The notes: a model not told the origin generated them from the sequence alone. Shown: positions 1 through 13,262, counted from the stretch's first letter. The stretch: 64,000 nucleotides of DNA from Plasmodium brasilianum (GCF_023973825.1 NC_090121.1:1198001-1262000), one strand, 5' to 3'. Program-made: numbers and translations.

Positions 1-497
1 TTTTTGTTTTTTGTTTTTTTTTTTTATCTTTTTACTAATTTGTATTAAAAATGTTGGTTTATTCATTTTGTTTACGAAAAAGAGTACGTTCAAGCTCTTT
101 ACATAAATATATATATATATATATATACATATATGTTTGTGTACATATATATATGTATATATGGCCTTTATTTTTTTTTGGAAATTTTTTTAAAATTTAA
201 AAATAAAAGTTAAGAATTAAAAAATTTGCAAGTAAAATAAAAATGACTATTTGGTATTAAAAAATATTCCTACACTGGACTTATAAATTTCATTCTTTTA
301 ATAATTTACATTTATTGAGCACTAAAAATTTCCTTTTAATGCATGGAAAAAAGAAAAAATTGGTCTTTTGCAGTAACTACATAAAGCTTTCTATATATCG
401 CGTAAATATAAAATGAAAAGTGGTTTTCATAAACATATATATATATAATATATGAATATAAACACATGAACTGTACGTGGACGTGCATAATATTTTA
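1..497. other. Spacer downstream of the S11 gene
   Basis: AT-rich sequence containing poly(T), TA dinucleotide runs (about 108-127 and 436-452) and no open frame with coding character. It lies 3' of the S11 stop codon, so it probably carries that gene's 3' untranslated region. I see no gene in it. Confidence 0.6.
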
Positions 498-1783
498 TTA
501 AAACAAAACAAACTGTTTTCTTGCGCTTCCAAATATTTGATGTTTCTCTACGTGCAACACATTGAATCTAACCGTTTTTGATAATGGCCTGATATATAAA
601 AAAAATAAAATATGTAAAAAAGAAATGAAGTAAAAAAGGATATAAAAACGTAACGAATGAAGCAACGAGGTAACTAAATAACGAATGAAAGAAAAATGAT
701 ATGAACAAATTTGAGAAGGTATTATTATATGCACAATTATTGAGAATTTACATGTACATTGTTCTATATACATACATATAACACATTATTACAATGCAAA
801 AGATTAACTACCTGCACTGTCCAACAGTAACTATATCTCCTTCCTTCACTTCAAAACATGGAGAACAGTGACAAGGAATATTCTTGTGTCTTTTCTCAAA
901 TCTATTGTATTTCTTTACATAATGCAAATAATTTCTTCTAATAATTATGGTTCTCTTCATTTTATTTGATATTACCATACCTCTGTTCAGGAAAAAAAAA
1001 AAAAAACATTAACATGTCATGCATGTGTGCATGCGAATTATGTAGATGACTACGTGTACATATGTCTATATAAACATATATATGTGCACTTTTCGCACGA
1101 TATTAATTTTATTATTCATTATTTTTGCTTCTTTTTTGCTTCTTTTTTGCTTCTATTTTGCTTCTATTTTGCTCCTCTTTTGCTCCTCTTTTGCTCCTCT
1201 TTTGCTTCTCTTTTGCTTCTCTTTTGCTTCTCTTTTTTTTTTATTTCCCACTTTAAAATTCTTCCTCTAATTGATACGTTCCCCGTAAATGGGCATTTCT
1301 TGTCAACGTAGACTCCTTCCTTTGCTTCCTTCGGGGTAGCAAAACCTAAACCTACCTTCTTCCAATACCTTGTAAAACTTTTTGAGCCTTTCTTTATTTT
1401 TTTTGAATTAAAAAAACTTGCTCCTTCCTGTTTTTGGTAGGCTCTCTCATGCTATAAATAATTACACAGAAACGGAAAAAAAAAAAAAAAAAAATACGTA
1501 ATGCAACATATACATTTGAATACATTCTATTGGTAAGAAAATTTTTATTTTACATGTACATTTCAGGTAATGCGTGTAATTTTTGTTTATTCATAAAACA
1601 CCATAGAATATTATTTTCACGTATCGTTAATCTGTACAGTTGATGTATAAATATACTCTACATTTTTAATTCATTTCTCAAGTTTAATTTTATTATTTAT
1701 CATGTATAATTTTTCGTTTTCCATTTTTTCGTATGATTTTCTAATCATTTTTATATTACCTGAACATCTAATGTCGTAGCCAT
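498..1783 (-). CDS. RPS11: 40S ribosomal protein S11 (uS17), four coding exons
   Basis: This is a structural protein of the small ribosomal subunit, belonging to the uS17 family that binds 18S rRNA. Coding exons on the minus strand are 1783-1760, 1451-1252, 982-812 and 588-498, and every junction is GT...AG. The spliced length is 486 bases, giving 161 residues, close to other eukaryotic S11 proteins. The product begins [16 protein letters not shown]. It contains [18 protein letters not shown] across the exon 2/3 junction, then [15 protein letters not shown] and [12 protein letters not shown], and ends [10 protein letters not shown]. All of these are diagnostic family blocks. Exon 2 ends with two bases of a Lys codon and exon 3 with two bases of an Arg codon, so the reading frame is restored exactly. 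The first intron follows only eight codons, a pattern common in Plasmodium ribosomal protein genes. The gene is divergent from the kinesin-5 gene. In P. falciparum I recall S11 next to kinesin-5, which agrees with the synteny. Confidence 0.96.
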
Positions 1784-2435
1784 TTTTTCCACGTGAAATT
1801 TAAAGGATTTTTTTTTTTTTTTTGTATAATACTGTTAAGGATTCTTTTTTTTTTTTTTTTTTTTTTTTTTTGAAGCCTTTTAAAATGTTCTTTTAGGTTT
1901 CTACTTATTTCGTATATAAAGTAGTTTTCTTCAAAACTTGCGTTTAAATGATTTATGCATTAACGGAAAAAAGAAAAACAAATAAAAATAAGAAAAATTA
2001 TTATATTTTAAAATAATTTATAAAATTAAAAAAAAAAAAAAAAAAAGAAACGTTAACGATGACGATATAATATTACTGCGTTATTATTGATATTCGGGGC
2101 ACTATAAAAAATACAAATATTTTTTATTTTTCAGAATAAATACTATCAAAAATTAAAAAAAAAAAAAAAAAAAAGAGTACGAATGTAAACATAAATTACA
2201 ATATGAAAAAGTTCTTATTACATAAAAATGAAAAAAACAAATATACACTAACTATAATTAGAAGAGGCAGAAAAATGTTCACACTTATTTTATGTTACAT
2301 TTTACTTTTTTTTTCCTTAAAAAAAAAATAAAGGGTTGACCCCTTACTCTACCTCAATAATGTACATACTATATATATGTGTATACATATTTATATATAT
2401 GTGTATATATATTTATATATATATATATATTATAA

Positions 2436-2473
<38 letters not shown>

Positions 2474-2653
2474 TGTTTGTTTCAATTCTTGATTTTGCTT
2501 GAATGCTTGAATGCTTAAATTTGTAATAAAATAAAGTAAGCTCTATTTGTAATGGGAAAAAAGGATTTAATGAGCTTATTTTATAAAAATGCGGTAAAAC
2601 ATATGGTTTCATGAGATAAAGCAAAATAATACATAGTACAAATGGTATATATG

Positions 2654-2730
2654 CGTACATACGTACATACGTACATACGTACATACGTACATACGTACAT
2701 ACGTACATACGTACATACATACATACATAC
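2654..2730. repeat. Tetranucleotide array (ACGT/ACAT)
   Basis: The unit TACG/TACA is repeated almost perfectly for about 75 bp, drifting into CATA units at the right end. It is contiguous with no spacers. Confidence 0.9.
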
Positions 2731-3025
2731 ACAAAATACTGCTTCATATTTTAAAATGATATTCGCATAAAAATAACGAATATACTTTTCACTCGTTGAC
2801 TTAATAATGCTGTGTTTTCATATTGCAATTAATAGTACCTATAATATGTGAATGTACGTATATATGACATATGACGGGAAAGTATATAATTGTGTAAATG
2901 AACGAAGTGATGTTTTAGTTCTGAGGGTATTTTTTTATTTTCAAAAAAAAATGTGCAGTGTTACAATTTTATTTAAACTAGCTAAATGTACAATTTTGCG
3001 CTTTTAATGTTCAAAGGAGAAAAAA

Positions 3026-3207
3026 ATAATACAAAATAAAACAAAATAAATCAAAATAATACAAAATAAAACAAAATAATACAAAATAAAACAAAATAAT
3101 ACAAAATAAAACAAAATAATACAAAATAAAACAAAATAATACAAAATAAATCAAAATAAATCAAAATAAAACAAAATAAATCAAAATAAATCAAAATAAT
3201 ACAAAAT
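3026..3207. repeat. 10-bp A-rich tandem array
   Basis: Alternating ACAAAATAAA, ACAAAATAAT and TCAAAATAAA units run for about 180 bp. The minus-strand open frame across it is only a translation of the repeat. Confidence 0.9.
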
Positions 3208-3718
3208 AGGATACTATTTTCTAATTTCCATGATGTGAGTACAAATATGAATATATATTGTACTTCTCCATTACTGTGTAAAATTCTTCTTTTTAATTTT
3301 TGAAAATATGAGCAGAGTTTAAAAATAATCAATTGTTTCCATATGTTAGGAAAAATTAAAATTGTTTTAAAAATAATATGAACTGTTCAGGTATTTACGG
3401 TATTCTTTATTTTAGAAGAAACGTAGTTGTACCTTCTATGTTTTGTTACCTTTTCTATTTTTGAGAATACTCAATTTTAGTAATTTTTTTTTTTTTTTTT
3501 TTACAACTTTGTTTCAGTATTTTTCTAAACAGTGTGTATGTAAATGTATGCACATAATAATACAAACCTATCTGTAAAAAAGAAGAACATTTTTCTTTTT
3601 TGAATTGATGATAATAAATGATAAAATTTTGAGTGTGTGTGTAAAGCATTAAACAGATTCCCTACGAACGCCAGTCAACATTATAGGGAAAAAAAAGAAA
3701 AACAAAAGAAACAATAAT

Positions 3719-3828
3719 AATAAATATATATAACTTAAAACAAATATATATAACTTAAAACAAATATATATAACTTAAAACAAATATATATAACATCTAA
3801 CAAATATATATAACATATAACAAATAGT
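3719..3828. repeat. 20-bp tandem array
   Basis: About five copies of a 20-bp unit, CAAATATATATAACTTAAAA, the later copies with ATCTAA or ATATAA in place of the CTTAAA segment. Confidence 0.85.
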
Positions 3829-5649
3829 AAATAACTATTTACCCCTATATATAATAGTTTTTTTTTTTTTTTTAAACATTTTTTGCAAAATACTCATTTT
3901 AATAAAAACATGAATAATGGAGTTAAATGAAATTGTGTAATTGCTCATTGAGAAAAGGTGTGAATATCTCCTTGTACTTTCAACGAAATTTTGTTCTATA
4001 TATACCTTAACGTAAAGTGTGCATATATATATATATATATAAACACCTATGTGTATAATATTGCAGTTTCGATACATTGCTTTGTTTCCATTTATAAAGG
4101 AAACACGACATAATATATGAAAAACTTTTGTAATTATTTTTTTTTTTTTTAAAAAGATAAATAAATAGTTTTACGTTATCACCTATTACTGAAACTCTCA
4201 TGTAACTTAACAATGATAAACAAATTAAGCGGAAAAGTCGGATAAAAATGTTCATGCTACAAATAATTAGCGTATTTCCAATGAGTAGTAGTACACACAC
4301 ACACACACATATGTATATATATATATATATACATATATATTACATGGGTGTTTATACACGCTGCTCATATACGAAACAGGTAAAAAAATAGACAAGCTGA
4401 TTTTCTGAGTAGTTGAAGGCGATAGTTGCATTTAACAATTTGTTATATGTACAGTGAAGAATAATTTATTCTTACAAATCAAAATGTTCGATTTTTTGTT
4501 TTAATAGTATTCCTGTTGGTACTTTAGCTTCATATATTCATATATTATCATCCGCTTAACTTCATATATTCATACATTCTCATGCGCGCTTAGCTTCATA
4601 TATTCATACATTCTCGTGCGCGCTTAGCTTCATATAATCTTATTTTTTTATTTTTTTTTTTAAGAAAAACGCAGCTCCGTTTATACCCTTTTTTGTACAT
4701 ACCCTTAGTATCATGTTCACAGGAAATAATGTGAGCACGTAAAGTTTTTTTAGTATGGACATTTCATTATTTCTCACATTCATTTTTGTTATATGTATAC
4801 ACAATAGGGGTAAATACTTCGCTCATTCTTTTGTTATTTCAAATATTCACTTGCTCAGTTTAGACATTTTAGTTTTAATTTGTATTTGTGTTTGTATTTT
4901 AATTTCAATTTTAATTTCAATTTTAATTTCAATTTCAATTTTAATTTTGATTTTAATTTTTTTTTTTTTTTTCCGGTTTGCTCTTTTCAAAATTTAATTT
5001 AAAAAATATATATTTTACTTGAAAATTATGAATTTTTTCAAAGCACATACGGAATTATAAAAAATATTACGCGGAAGTATTTCTTGCGTTTATTTTTGTT
5101 TCCCTTTTTCCCTTTTTTTTCCTTTTTTTCTTTTTTTTTTTTTTTTTATAGAGTAACTTCTTTTAATAGTTTGCGAATAGTTAAAGTGTGAAAAACGGAG
5201 CAACATTTAGCATATCTATTTTCCCCCTATATTTTTTCTAAAAATATTAAATATGTATACGTAATAAATTTTCATTTTGTTATGTTCTTATTTCGGCATT
5301 TTTTCGTTTGTATGTTTTTTCCTTTTGCGGGAAATACGTAATTCAGTAAGCAGTATGTATATATAAACGTACGTAAATACGCGTACAAGTGCGCATACAT
5401 ACATATGTACTTAAATTAACACACCATTGTGCACGAGTAATTATATACATATACGTGCTCTTCCTTTCCCTTTCTTTAATTGATTTTTTCAGAATAATGA
5501 AATTCTGTTAGCTTAAATAACCGCTTTCTTTTTTTTCTTTTTTTTTTTTAAAAAAAATAAAATTAAATACCTGTAAGACCCCCTTAACATAGAGGAGTAT
5601 ACACACATAGGGGAAGTATAATACATGTTATAATATTTCACGCATATGT

Positions 5650-6098
5650 ATGAACAGTCCAGTGAGAGGAAATACAATGCTTAGAAGTTCATACCAAAAT
5701 GACAAGTCGAGTTGTGTAAATATAAAAGTAATAGTTCGGTGCAGGCCTTTGAATGATAAAGAGAAAAATGATATAAATAACGAAGAAGTGGTAAAAATAA
5801 ATAATAACGAAGTAATATTAACAGTAAACAGAAATAACGAAATTTATGAAAAAAAATATAGTTTTGATTATGCATGTGATAAGAATGTAGATCAAAAGAC
5901 ACTGTTCAATAATTATATCTTTCAAATAGTGGATGAGGTAATAATATTAGAATTATGAAAAATGTGCCTATATTTTTTTTTCATGCACCTGTACATGTGC
6001 ACAACATTACGTGTGATAAGAATATTTAAAAAAAAAAAAATAAATAAAAAAAAAATAGATATATGCTTAGAGGAAGGGATAGAGACCTCACTACGTAT

Positions 6099-6134
<36 letters not shown>

Positions 6135-9100
6135 CTATGTTCACTTAGTCTAATTTTTTCATTTTTTCCCTTGCATCTTTTTTCATTAAACATTTTCTCA
6201 TGATAGTAAGCCGCACATATATATGTATATGCGGCTAAGATTTACCAACGGCTCGTCGCGCGTATTAGCATCTCCCCTTTTTACTTCATTTTGTTTCATT
6301 CCTCTTCAATCTATTACATTCTTCTTCATTTTATTTTATTATTGTATTTTTTTTTTTTTTTTTCTTCTCCCCACCCCCCTCAGGTACTTGAAGGATTTAA
6401 CTGTACGTTGTTCTGCTACGGTCAGACAGGTACGGGGAAAACGTATACGATGGAAGGAAGGATACTTGAGCATTTGAAAAATAATGAAAACAAGAGAATA
6501 GACTTGAATGATAGTATAAATAGTGATATAAATTATTATTATGAGTTATGTGATAATGATGACACAGGAATAATTTTTCGAGTTGCCAAAAGAATATTTG
6601 ATATTTTAAATAATAGAAAAGAAGAGAAAGGGATGCGATCAGAACAAGAGATAGAAGGGGAATACAACACTGGTATGCATAATAATATGTGCACAAACAG
6701 CAATCGGAGTAGTTGTAACGATATTATAGATAAAGACGGCATATCCATTGGCATAGAAGAATTTGCAAAGAGTAACATACAAGGCATTCTAATGGATCCA
6801 GGAAGGGACAGGAAGGGGAGCAGCAAGTCCTTGATTAAAAATATTGGCAGTTTAAGCAATGGGTGTAATGGCAATACTGTTAGCGGACATACGACTAGAG
6901 GCAATCCCATTAACAGTAGCGATAGTAACGTGCAGGGACTGGACAGGCTGGACAGAATGGACAAAAGATCATACGATTTTACCATAAAAGTTAGTTATTT
7001 AGAAATATACAACGAGGAGCTATGTGATTTGTTAAGCTCGACAAGTGAGTGTAATAAATTACGTATATATGAAGACACAACAAATAAGAATAAAGGGCTA
7101 AATGTAGACAAATTGGAGGAAAAGAATATAAATTCTTTTGAGGAAATATATTACCTGATATGTTCAGCTATAAAAAAAAGAAGAACAGCAGAGACTTCAT
7201 ATAATAAAAAGTCTAGTAGGAGTCATTCTATATTTACCATAACATTAATTATGAAAGATTTAAATAATGAAGGAGTAAGTATAACCAAAATAGGTAAGTT
7301 GAACTTAGTCGATCTAGCGGGTAGTGAAAATGCGTTAAAAAGTTCATGTGGAAATTTAAAGATTAGACAGCAAGAGAGTTGTAATATAAATCAGTCTTTA
7401 TTAACCTTAGGTCGAGTCATTAATGCACTTATAGAAAATTCTTCATATATACCATATCGTGATTCAAAACTAACTAGGTTGTTACAAGATTCGTTAGGTG
7501 GAAAAACGAAGACCTTTATTGTAGCAACGATTTCCCCTTCTTCTCTATGCATAGATGAAACGTTAAGTACACTAGATTATGTGTTTAGAGCAAAAAATAT
7601 AAAAAATAGACCTGAGATTAATGTAAAAACAACAAAGCAGTTAAAAATAAAAGATCTTAACAACGAAATTGAAAAATTGAAAAATGCCTTAAATCTTAGT
7701 CGAGAAAAAAGGGGTGTCTATTTAGATAACGAAGAATATAATAATATACAAAATTGTCTTAAAAAAAATAAAGAAATTATATTACAAAAGGAAAAGATAT
7801 TATTTGAAAAGAGTAAAAAAATAAAAACATTGTTAGATAAAATGGACTATACAGATGACATGCAAAATCATATTATACAATTACTGAAAGATGTTCTTTC
7901 CAAATATAAAAATATTCAATCGTTACATGATATACTGATTAACAAAATTGTAGAGGAAAAATATGTGACAAGGTATTTAACCGACGAATTTCATCTTGTT
8001 AAGGAAAAGTATTACAGAATTATTGAAGCGTATGAACAAGCACAGAGAAACATGTCAATTGCTATTCATGACAGATTTGTTACCATACGAAATGGAATTA
8101 TTAACGACACTACTCAATTTAGCGATCTGTGCAAAAGTGCGTCAGGAGTTTTGGTGAAGATAAAAAATTGTTTTGTCGAAAATAAGCAGTCCATGATAAG
8201 ATCTATAAAAACATTTGAAAAATTAAACAGTGATTTGCATTTTAAAAAAAAAGATATACTTAATTTTGTTCTTGATCATTTAGATATTATCGAAAAATAT
8301 GATCAAAATTATTTATTCATTATTGAAAAAATTAAAAAAAAATTATTAACATGCAAGCTAAAATTATGTCCTGATCATAATTTATTAACTGTTCAGAATT
8401 TTAGAAATAAGCAACTTCCATTTGAGGATTTTTTCCCCTCTTTGAGCGATGTGGGTGAAGATCAAAACGTGGACGCCAAGGAAAAGGGGGGTAAGGCGAG
8501 AGGCATCCCTTCTCTAGGTGAAGAGGTGGAGCAGTGCATTGACAAGTCGGGGCACAATAAAAATGGCAGCAATAACATCAATAACAGCTGTGGTGGTAGT
8601 GACAGTGGCGAAGTGTGTAGTGCTAAGGGGGAACAAAAAGGTGCATCACCAGGTAAGGTAACTGAGAGCGAAGCCAAGGATGAGGAGCGTACGGATAGAG
8701 TAAGTGTGCTTCCATTAAATAACGATACAAACGAAGTAATAAATTTTCCACTAAGGGAAAAGACCATGTGCATTCTGAGAGAGCTAACTATTAATAATAA
8801 TGCAGGACTAGAAGTAGTAAAAATAATAGATGACCATTTTTCTAAAGAAGTTTATGACACAGAATCGATAATTGAATATATCAAAAGTATTAGTAGTGTG
8901 TTTAATACATTTTTAAAGTCATCTAGTTTATATTTTAAAAAGAGTATAGACGAGAAAGTTAATATTCTAAATGAGGAAAAGAAAATTTTTGAAAATATAA
9001 ATGTCAAGTTTTCTAATGATTATGGTACATTAGAAGAAGAACTAAGGAATAGCAAATATAATATTATACATAATTTTAAAAAAAAATTAAATTCAGATAT

Positions 9101-10538
9101 AGAAATATTCCGAGAAGACGTTTTAGAGGAAATAAAAAATGTATTAAGTAGTAATATAAAAAGAATGAATGAAAAGATTGACAATAATTTAGATCAATTG
9201 AACAAAGAGTTACATAAGGATTGTTATAATAAACATAATGAATTTTATTCAAATTATATGAAATGGTTGGATAAATTCTTACATGAATATAACGATAAGA
9301 ATATTAATTATCATAAAGGCTTCTATAAGTTCAATGATCAATACAATAATAGAGTTGATATGTTTTACCCTCTCTTGGAGGATGTAATAACAGAATTAAA
9401 GGAAAAAATTGTACGGCAAGATAAACAAGTTAAAAATAATATTGTAAATTTTATTAAGTTATACACAAACTTAATAAATAACAACAACAAACATATTGAT
9501 AAAGTAATTCAACAATTTGAACATTATGCAAGTAAAAATATAAAAGAGAAAAAAGAATTCTATCGTAATATGTCCACAAAAATTATTCAAGAAAAAAAGG
9601 ATCTATCAGAAGTAGAAAAAGAAACGAATTTGCACTCCTCAATGTTTAATGAAAATATCATCACTTGGAATAAATTGGTCTATGCGGATATAGAAAATTG
9701 CTCCCTTCACATAAGTGAATTGATGCAAAATTTGGAAAAAAAGAAATTCTACCTGGAGGATGATATTAACTTGGCGACGGAGGTTCAAATGGAGGGGAGT
9801 ATTAGCAATGCGACTAGTAGCGGCATTAGCGGTATTAGCGGCATTAGCGGTATTAGCGGCATTAGCGGTATTAGCGGTATTAGCGGCATTAGCGGTATTA
9901 GCGGCATTAGGGGCATTAGCGGTAGTGGTGGTAACTGTGGCAGTAGGAATGATGATGAACAAACGAAGGCGATAAAGAACATTGGCGCTGAAATTGAAAA
10001 GATACGAACTCTTATTAACACAGTTAACAGCAGCATAGATAACGTTGAATGGAAAAATGACGATCCGCCGTACAATGATTCCCCTTACAAGCATGACACA
10101 TATTTTGAAATTAAGCAAAAGCTACTAAAAGAAATTGAAGATATTTCGTATAGTAGAAACATCGATTTAAAATGTCTGTTTGAAAATATAGACGAAAATT
10201 TAAATCTTATTATTAATGACACCGATTTTGCAAAGAACAAGGGAATGAGTGGTGAATACAAAAATATTTACCTGACTACGTCAGCTGATAATGGAAATAG
10301 CGAGTTTTCTGATAGTAATGTTAACAAATCACGTGTGTGCACAAGTATTTCTACAAATACCGTTGTATATGGAGGTGAGAATAACAACTTATATTGTATA
10401 GGTCTCCCTCTAAGCGATAAGAAAAGCATGAACTTTTCTATATCTGGAAATGAAAACCTCAAATTTTCTTATGACTGTGTTCAGGAAAAAAAAAAAAACA
10501 ATCCCAATGTGATGAATATATTCAAAATAACAACATAA
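5650..10538 (+). CDS. Kinesin-5 (BimC/Eg5-type) motor protein, two exons
   Basis: This is a predicted plus-end-directed spindle motor that crosslinks and slides microtubules in dividing nuclei. Exon 1 is 5650-5937 and exon 2 starts at 6384. The intron is GT...AG in phase 0 and its acceptor follows a pyrimidine tract. The literal product is 1480 residues. The motor domain spans about residues 22-505. It has IKVIVRCRPLND near the N terminus, the P-loop GQTGTGKT (about 109-116), switch I NKKSSRSH (about 370-377), switch II LVDLAGSE (about 405-412), and SKLTRLLQDSLGGKTKTF followed by TLSTLDYVFRAKNIKNRPE. The last blocks are hallmarks of the kinesin-5 subfamily. A low-complexity insert of roughly 180 residues lies between the P-loop and the next conserved block. 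The stalk, to about residue 1230, is helical with coiled-coil character and is interrupted by a Gly/Ser-rich stretch. A Gly-Ile-Ser tripeptide array follows at 9820-9921. The reading frame ends in TAA just after a 13-A run, but coding-like sequence continues in another frame (see the feature at 10499-10759). The true C terminus is therefore probably longer. Synteny beside S11 supports the call. Confidence 0.93.
5938..6383 (+). other. Intron of the kinesin-5 gene
   Basis: The 446-bp intron has donor GTAATA and acceptor CCCCCCTCAG. It contains poly(A) and poly(T) runs. It also has a near-palindromic hairpin at about 6211-6237, whose GC-rich ends are AGCCGCA and TGCGGCT around a TA-rich centre. 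Confidence 0.85.
9820..9921 (+). repeat. 9-bp coding minisatellite (Gly-Ile-Ser) in kinesin-5
   Basis: About ten tandem copies of GGCATTAGC or GGTATTAGC encode consecutive Gly-Ile-Ser triplets in the kinesin-5 C-terminal region. The unit is a multiple of three, so copy-number changes keep the frame. It is GC-richer than the surrounding exon. Open frames on the opposite strand here are shadows. Confidence 0.95.
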
Positions 10539-10759
10539 AACCCTTAAATGTATGCAAAAGAAAGAGAAACAAAAGTGTTGATAACATACGCACTCGATTC
10601 AATCCATTTAACACGAATGAAATGAAATTATCTGCGGATAAAATTAAGGTAATTGGAAATAGCGTTGGCTCAAGAAAAAATTCCCCTCAATTGAAAAGAC
10701 TCAAGGAGGACAACTGCAAAAGTGGAAGCGTCAAGCTTCTGAGGAAATCTGAAGATTAG
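10499..10759 (+). other. Out-of-frame C-terminal extension of kinesin-5 (probable frameshift)
   Basis: Immediately after the A13 run (10486-10498) a second frame is open for about 86 codons to TAG at 10757-10759. It encodes a mixed, basic sequence that includes NVCKRKRNKSVDNIRTRFNP and ends LLRKSED. Its composition is that of a normal Plasmodium coding region, unlike the A/T-rich spacer that follows. One extra or two fewer bases in the homopolymer would join it to the kinesin-5 frame, giving a protein of roughly 1565 residues. A sequencing or assembly error in the homopolymer is the simplest cause. A genuine frameshift mutation or translational slippage on the A run are alternatives. Confidence 0.7.
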
Positions 10760-12174
10760 CAGAGTTATTCTTAAGTTTGGGAGTAGCATTGCTAATCTTG
10801 CGTACGTAAGTATGCGCACATTAATATATATGTATATGCACGAAGCGCAGAATTCGCGTTGCTATAAAAAAAACTTGTATGAATGTGTTCAAGGGGGCAT
10901 ACAGGTGTTCGGCAGTTGTCACTTATGGGTTACATGAAATAAAAGATCAAATGAACTTTCCCCCCATTTTGTTTATGTGTGTTTACACATGTGTACATGT
11001 AAAAAACTCATGTTCACATACGTACAAATATACACAGATATACATACACACCTACCTACCTACCTACACACACACACAAACATACACTTACACATGGGGG
11101 TACATATTTGTGGACGTCTACATCCCTTTTAAATGGAATTTCGTGTTTAATAAATGATGATAATGAAATAAAGGAGTTTTATTACAAGCGATGGCTAATT
11201 TTACGTGTGGCATGTAACACTTTGAAAGAGATAAGAAGAGCGAATTTTTTGATTTTTATTTTTATTTATATTTATTTTTTTTTTTTTTTCAATGATAATA
11301 AAATAAAATATAGCAAAAATAATTTGAAAATGTCTGTATGTATGTGTACGATTGTGTACGCGCGTATGCGCGCAGTTTACTTATGTTTATTAGTTTTTTG
11401 TTTTAAAATATGAATATATTCTGGCATAAACTATTTTTGAAACAAACACTGGGTTTTATTTATTATAATATTTATATCATTTTTTATTAAATTTTTTTTA
11501 TGAATTTTTTATCGTTTTAAATCCATTTATTAACCTTTTTTTTAGTTTTCAAACATTTTTTAAACTTTTAATTTTTTTATTGTACTTTTTTTAACTTCTC
11601 TAATTAAGCTACAAGGAATGGACGTGAATTTTCGGCACCTTTACAACGGAAAAGGGAACCCATAATATTATGCACATGTGCAGGTATATGTAAATAAACG
11701 AACAAATGAACAAACAAATGATCAAATATGCGAGCAAGTATGCTAATAAATATATATACGTATATATATATTTTTTTATTTTTGCGGTTTATGCGCGAGC
11801 AGCAAACATGTTGAACTATTGGGCGGATTCGTCTTGCTTCCCTTAATATATAATAGTAAGAGTAAATATGACTACCTATAATCATCCGCAGATAGTTGTA
11901 CCTATTCTACACAGTCCGTTCCTTTTGTTTTCGTTTTCGTTTTCGTTCGTGCTCTGACTTGGGCTTCTCTTTTTGTGTTTATTTTTGCGTTTATTTTTGC
12001 CGTAAGTTGAACGGAATGGCTACACAAAATAGGTCTACCAAAATTACCTGACCGTTCATAACTTTTTCATTAATTTTAATTTTATGTGAAATTACACGAA
12101 ATTGTAAAAGTACGCTATAAAGAGGGCAGGGAAGGAGGTGTCTTAAATGTAAATAATTGACACAAAGATGAAGT

Positions 12175-12470
12175 GAAAAAAAAAAGAAAATAAAAAGGAA
12201 AAATAGAAAAATGGAAAAATAGAAAAATGGAAAAATAGAAATATGGAAAAATGGAAAAATGGAAAAATGGAAAAAAAAAATGGAAAAGGAAAAAGGAAAA
12301 AAGAATAACAAAAACTGAAAAATGGAAAAACAAATACGAAAAAATAAAAACGAAAAAATAAAAGCGAAAAAATAAAAACGAAAAAATAAAAACGAAAAAA
12401 TAAAAACGAAAAAATAAAAACGAAAAAATAGAAACGAAAAAGGAAGAACGAAGAACAAAAAACGAAAAAA
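12175..12470. repeat. A-rich minisatellite
   Basis: Purine-rich tandem sequence. The left part has ATGGAAAAATAGAAAA-type units and the right part has about seven copies of a 13-bp AAAAATAAAAACG-type unit. The Phe-rich minus-strand frames across it are repeat translations. Confidence 0.9.
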
Positions 12471-12998
12471 AATTTAAGAGTAAGTTCGTTCCTAAATTGA
12501 TAATTTGAAATACATGTATGATAATATATAGCCAGACGATATATTGAACAAGTTGAATAAAACGTGTGTAAATATTTCTCTAATCATTCTGTCCTTCGTT
12601 TTATACTTTAATTTAATTTTCTCAATTCCATTTAGAATGAATTGCTCTTTTCTTTTTCAATAAAACCTAAAAATGTAGTACTACTACTGCTAAATATAAT
12701 TGTAATAATAACATTAGCCTATTTCATGTATCGTAATCCAAATATCAAAAAAAAAAAAAAAAAAAAATTAAACTCAAAATTTTCTGTGCTGATTTTTATC
12801 TCAGGAGAATCATCGTGTCATGTTATTTAAAGTCATATCGTAGCACATTTTTTTTTTTTTTTTTTTTTTGTAAATATCATCATATTAGGAAAAAAAAAAA
12901 TTTTTTTTTTTTTTAAATTGCAAAAGTGCGAAGGTATGGAGATGTTAAGAAGTTGAGATGTTATGAAGTTGAAATGTTTAGAAGATAAAGAAGTTAAA

Positions 12999-13262
12999 AA
13001 CTAAGAAGTAAAGTAACTAAGAAGTGAAGTAACTAAGAAGTGAAGTAACTAAGAAGTGAAGTAACTAAGAAGTGAAGTAACTAAGAAGTGAAGTAACTAA
13101 GAAGTGAAGTAACTAAGAAGTGAAGTAACTAAGAAGTGAAGTAACTAAGAAGTGAAGTAACTAAGAAGTGAAGTAACTAAGAAGTGAAGTAACTAAGAAG
13201 TGAAGTAGCAAAACAGTGAAGTAGCAAAACAGTGAAGTAGCAAAACAGTGAAGTAACAAAGC
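12999..13262. repeat. 16-bp tandem array
   Basis: About twelve nearly identical copies of CTAAGAAGTGAAGTAA are followed by three or four copies of a related 16-bp unit, GCAAAACAGTGAAGTA. The two subfamilies share the GTGAAGTA core, so they look like one array that has diverged. Confidence 0.93.

Larger units (their letters stand above)
1784..5649. other. Divergent spacer between S11 and kinesin-5
   Basis: About 3.9 kb separates two divergently transcribed genes and should hold both promoters and 5' leaders. It contains repeated poly(A)/poly(T) tracts, TA microsatellites (about 2391-2470 and 4026-4040), an ACGT-type tetranucleotide run, a 10-bp and a 20-bp tandem array, and a T/A-rich array at about 4885-4960. 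Open frames here are translations of these repeats. I see no convincing gene. Confidence 0.6.

Noticed and set aside
9639..10118. Minus-strand frames with Ala-Asn-Thr and Pro-Leu-Met repeats
   Set aside because: They are shadows of the Gly-Ile-Ser repeat inside the kinesin-5 exon.
12999..13262. Regular repeats considered as a CRISPR array
   Set aside because: The units are directly contiguous with no unique spacers, and the genome is eukaryotic; this is a minisatellite.
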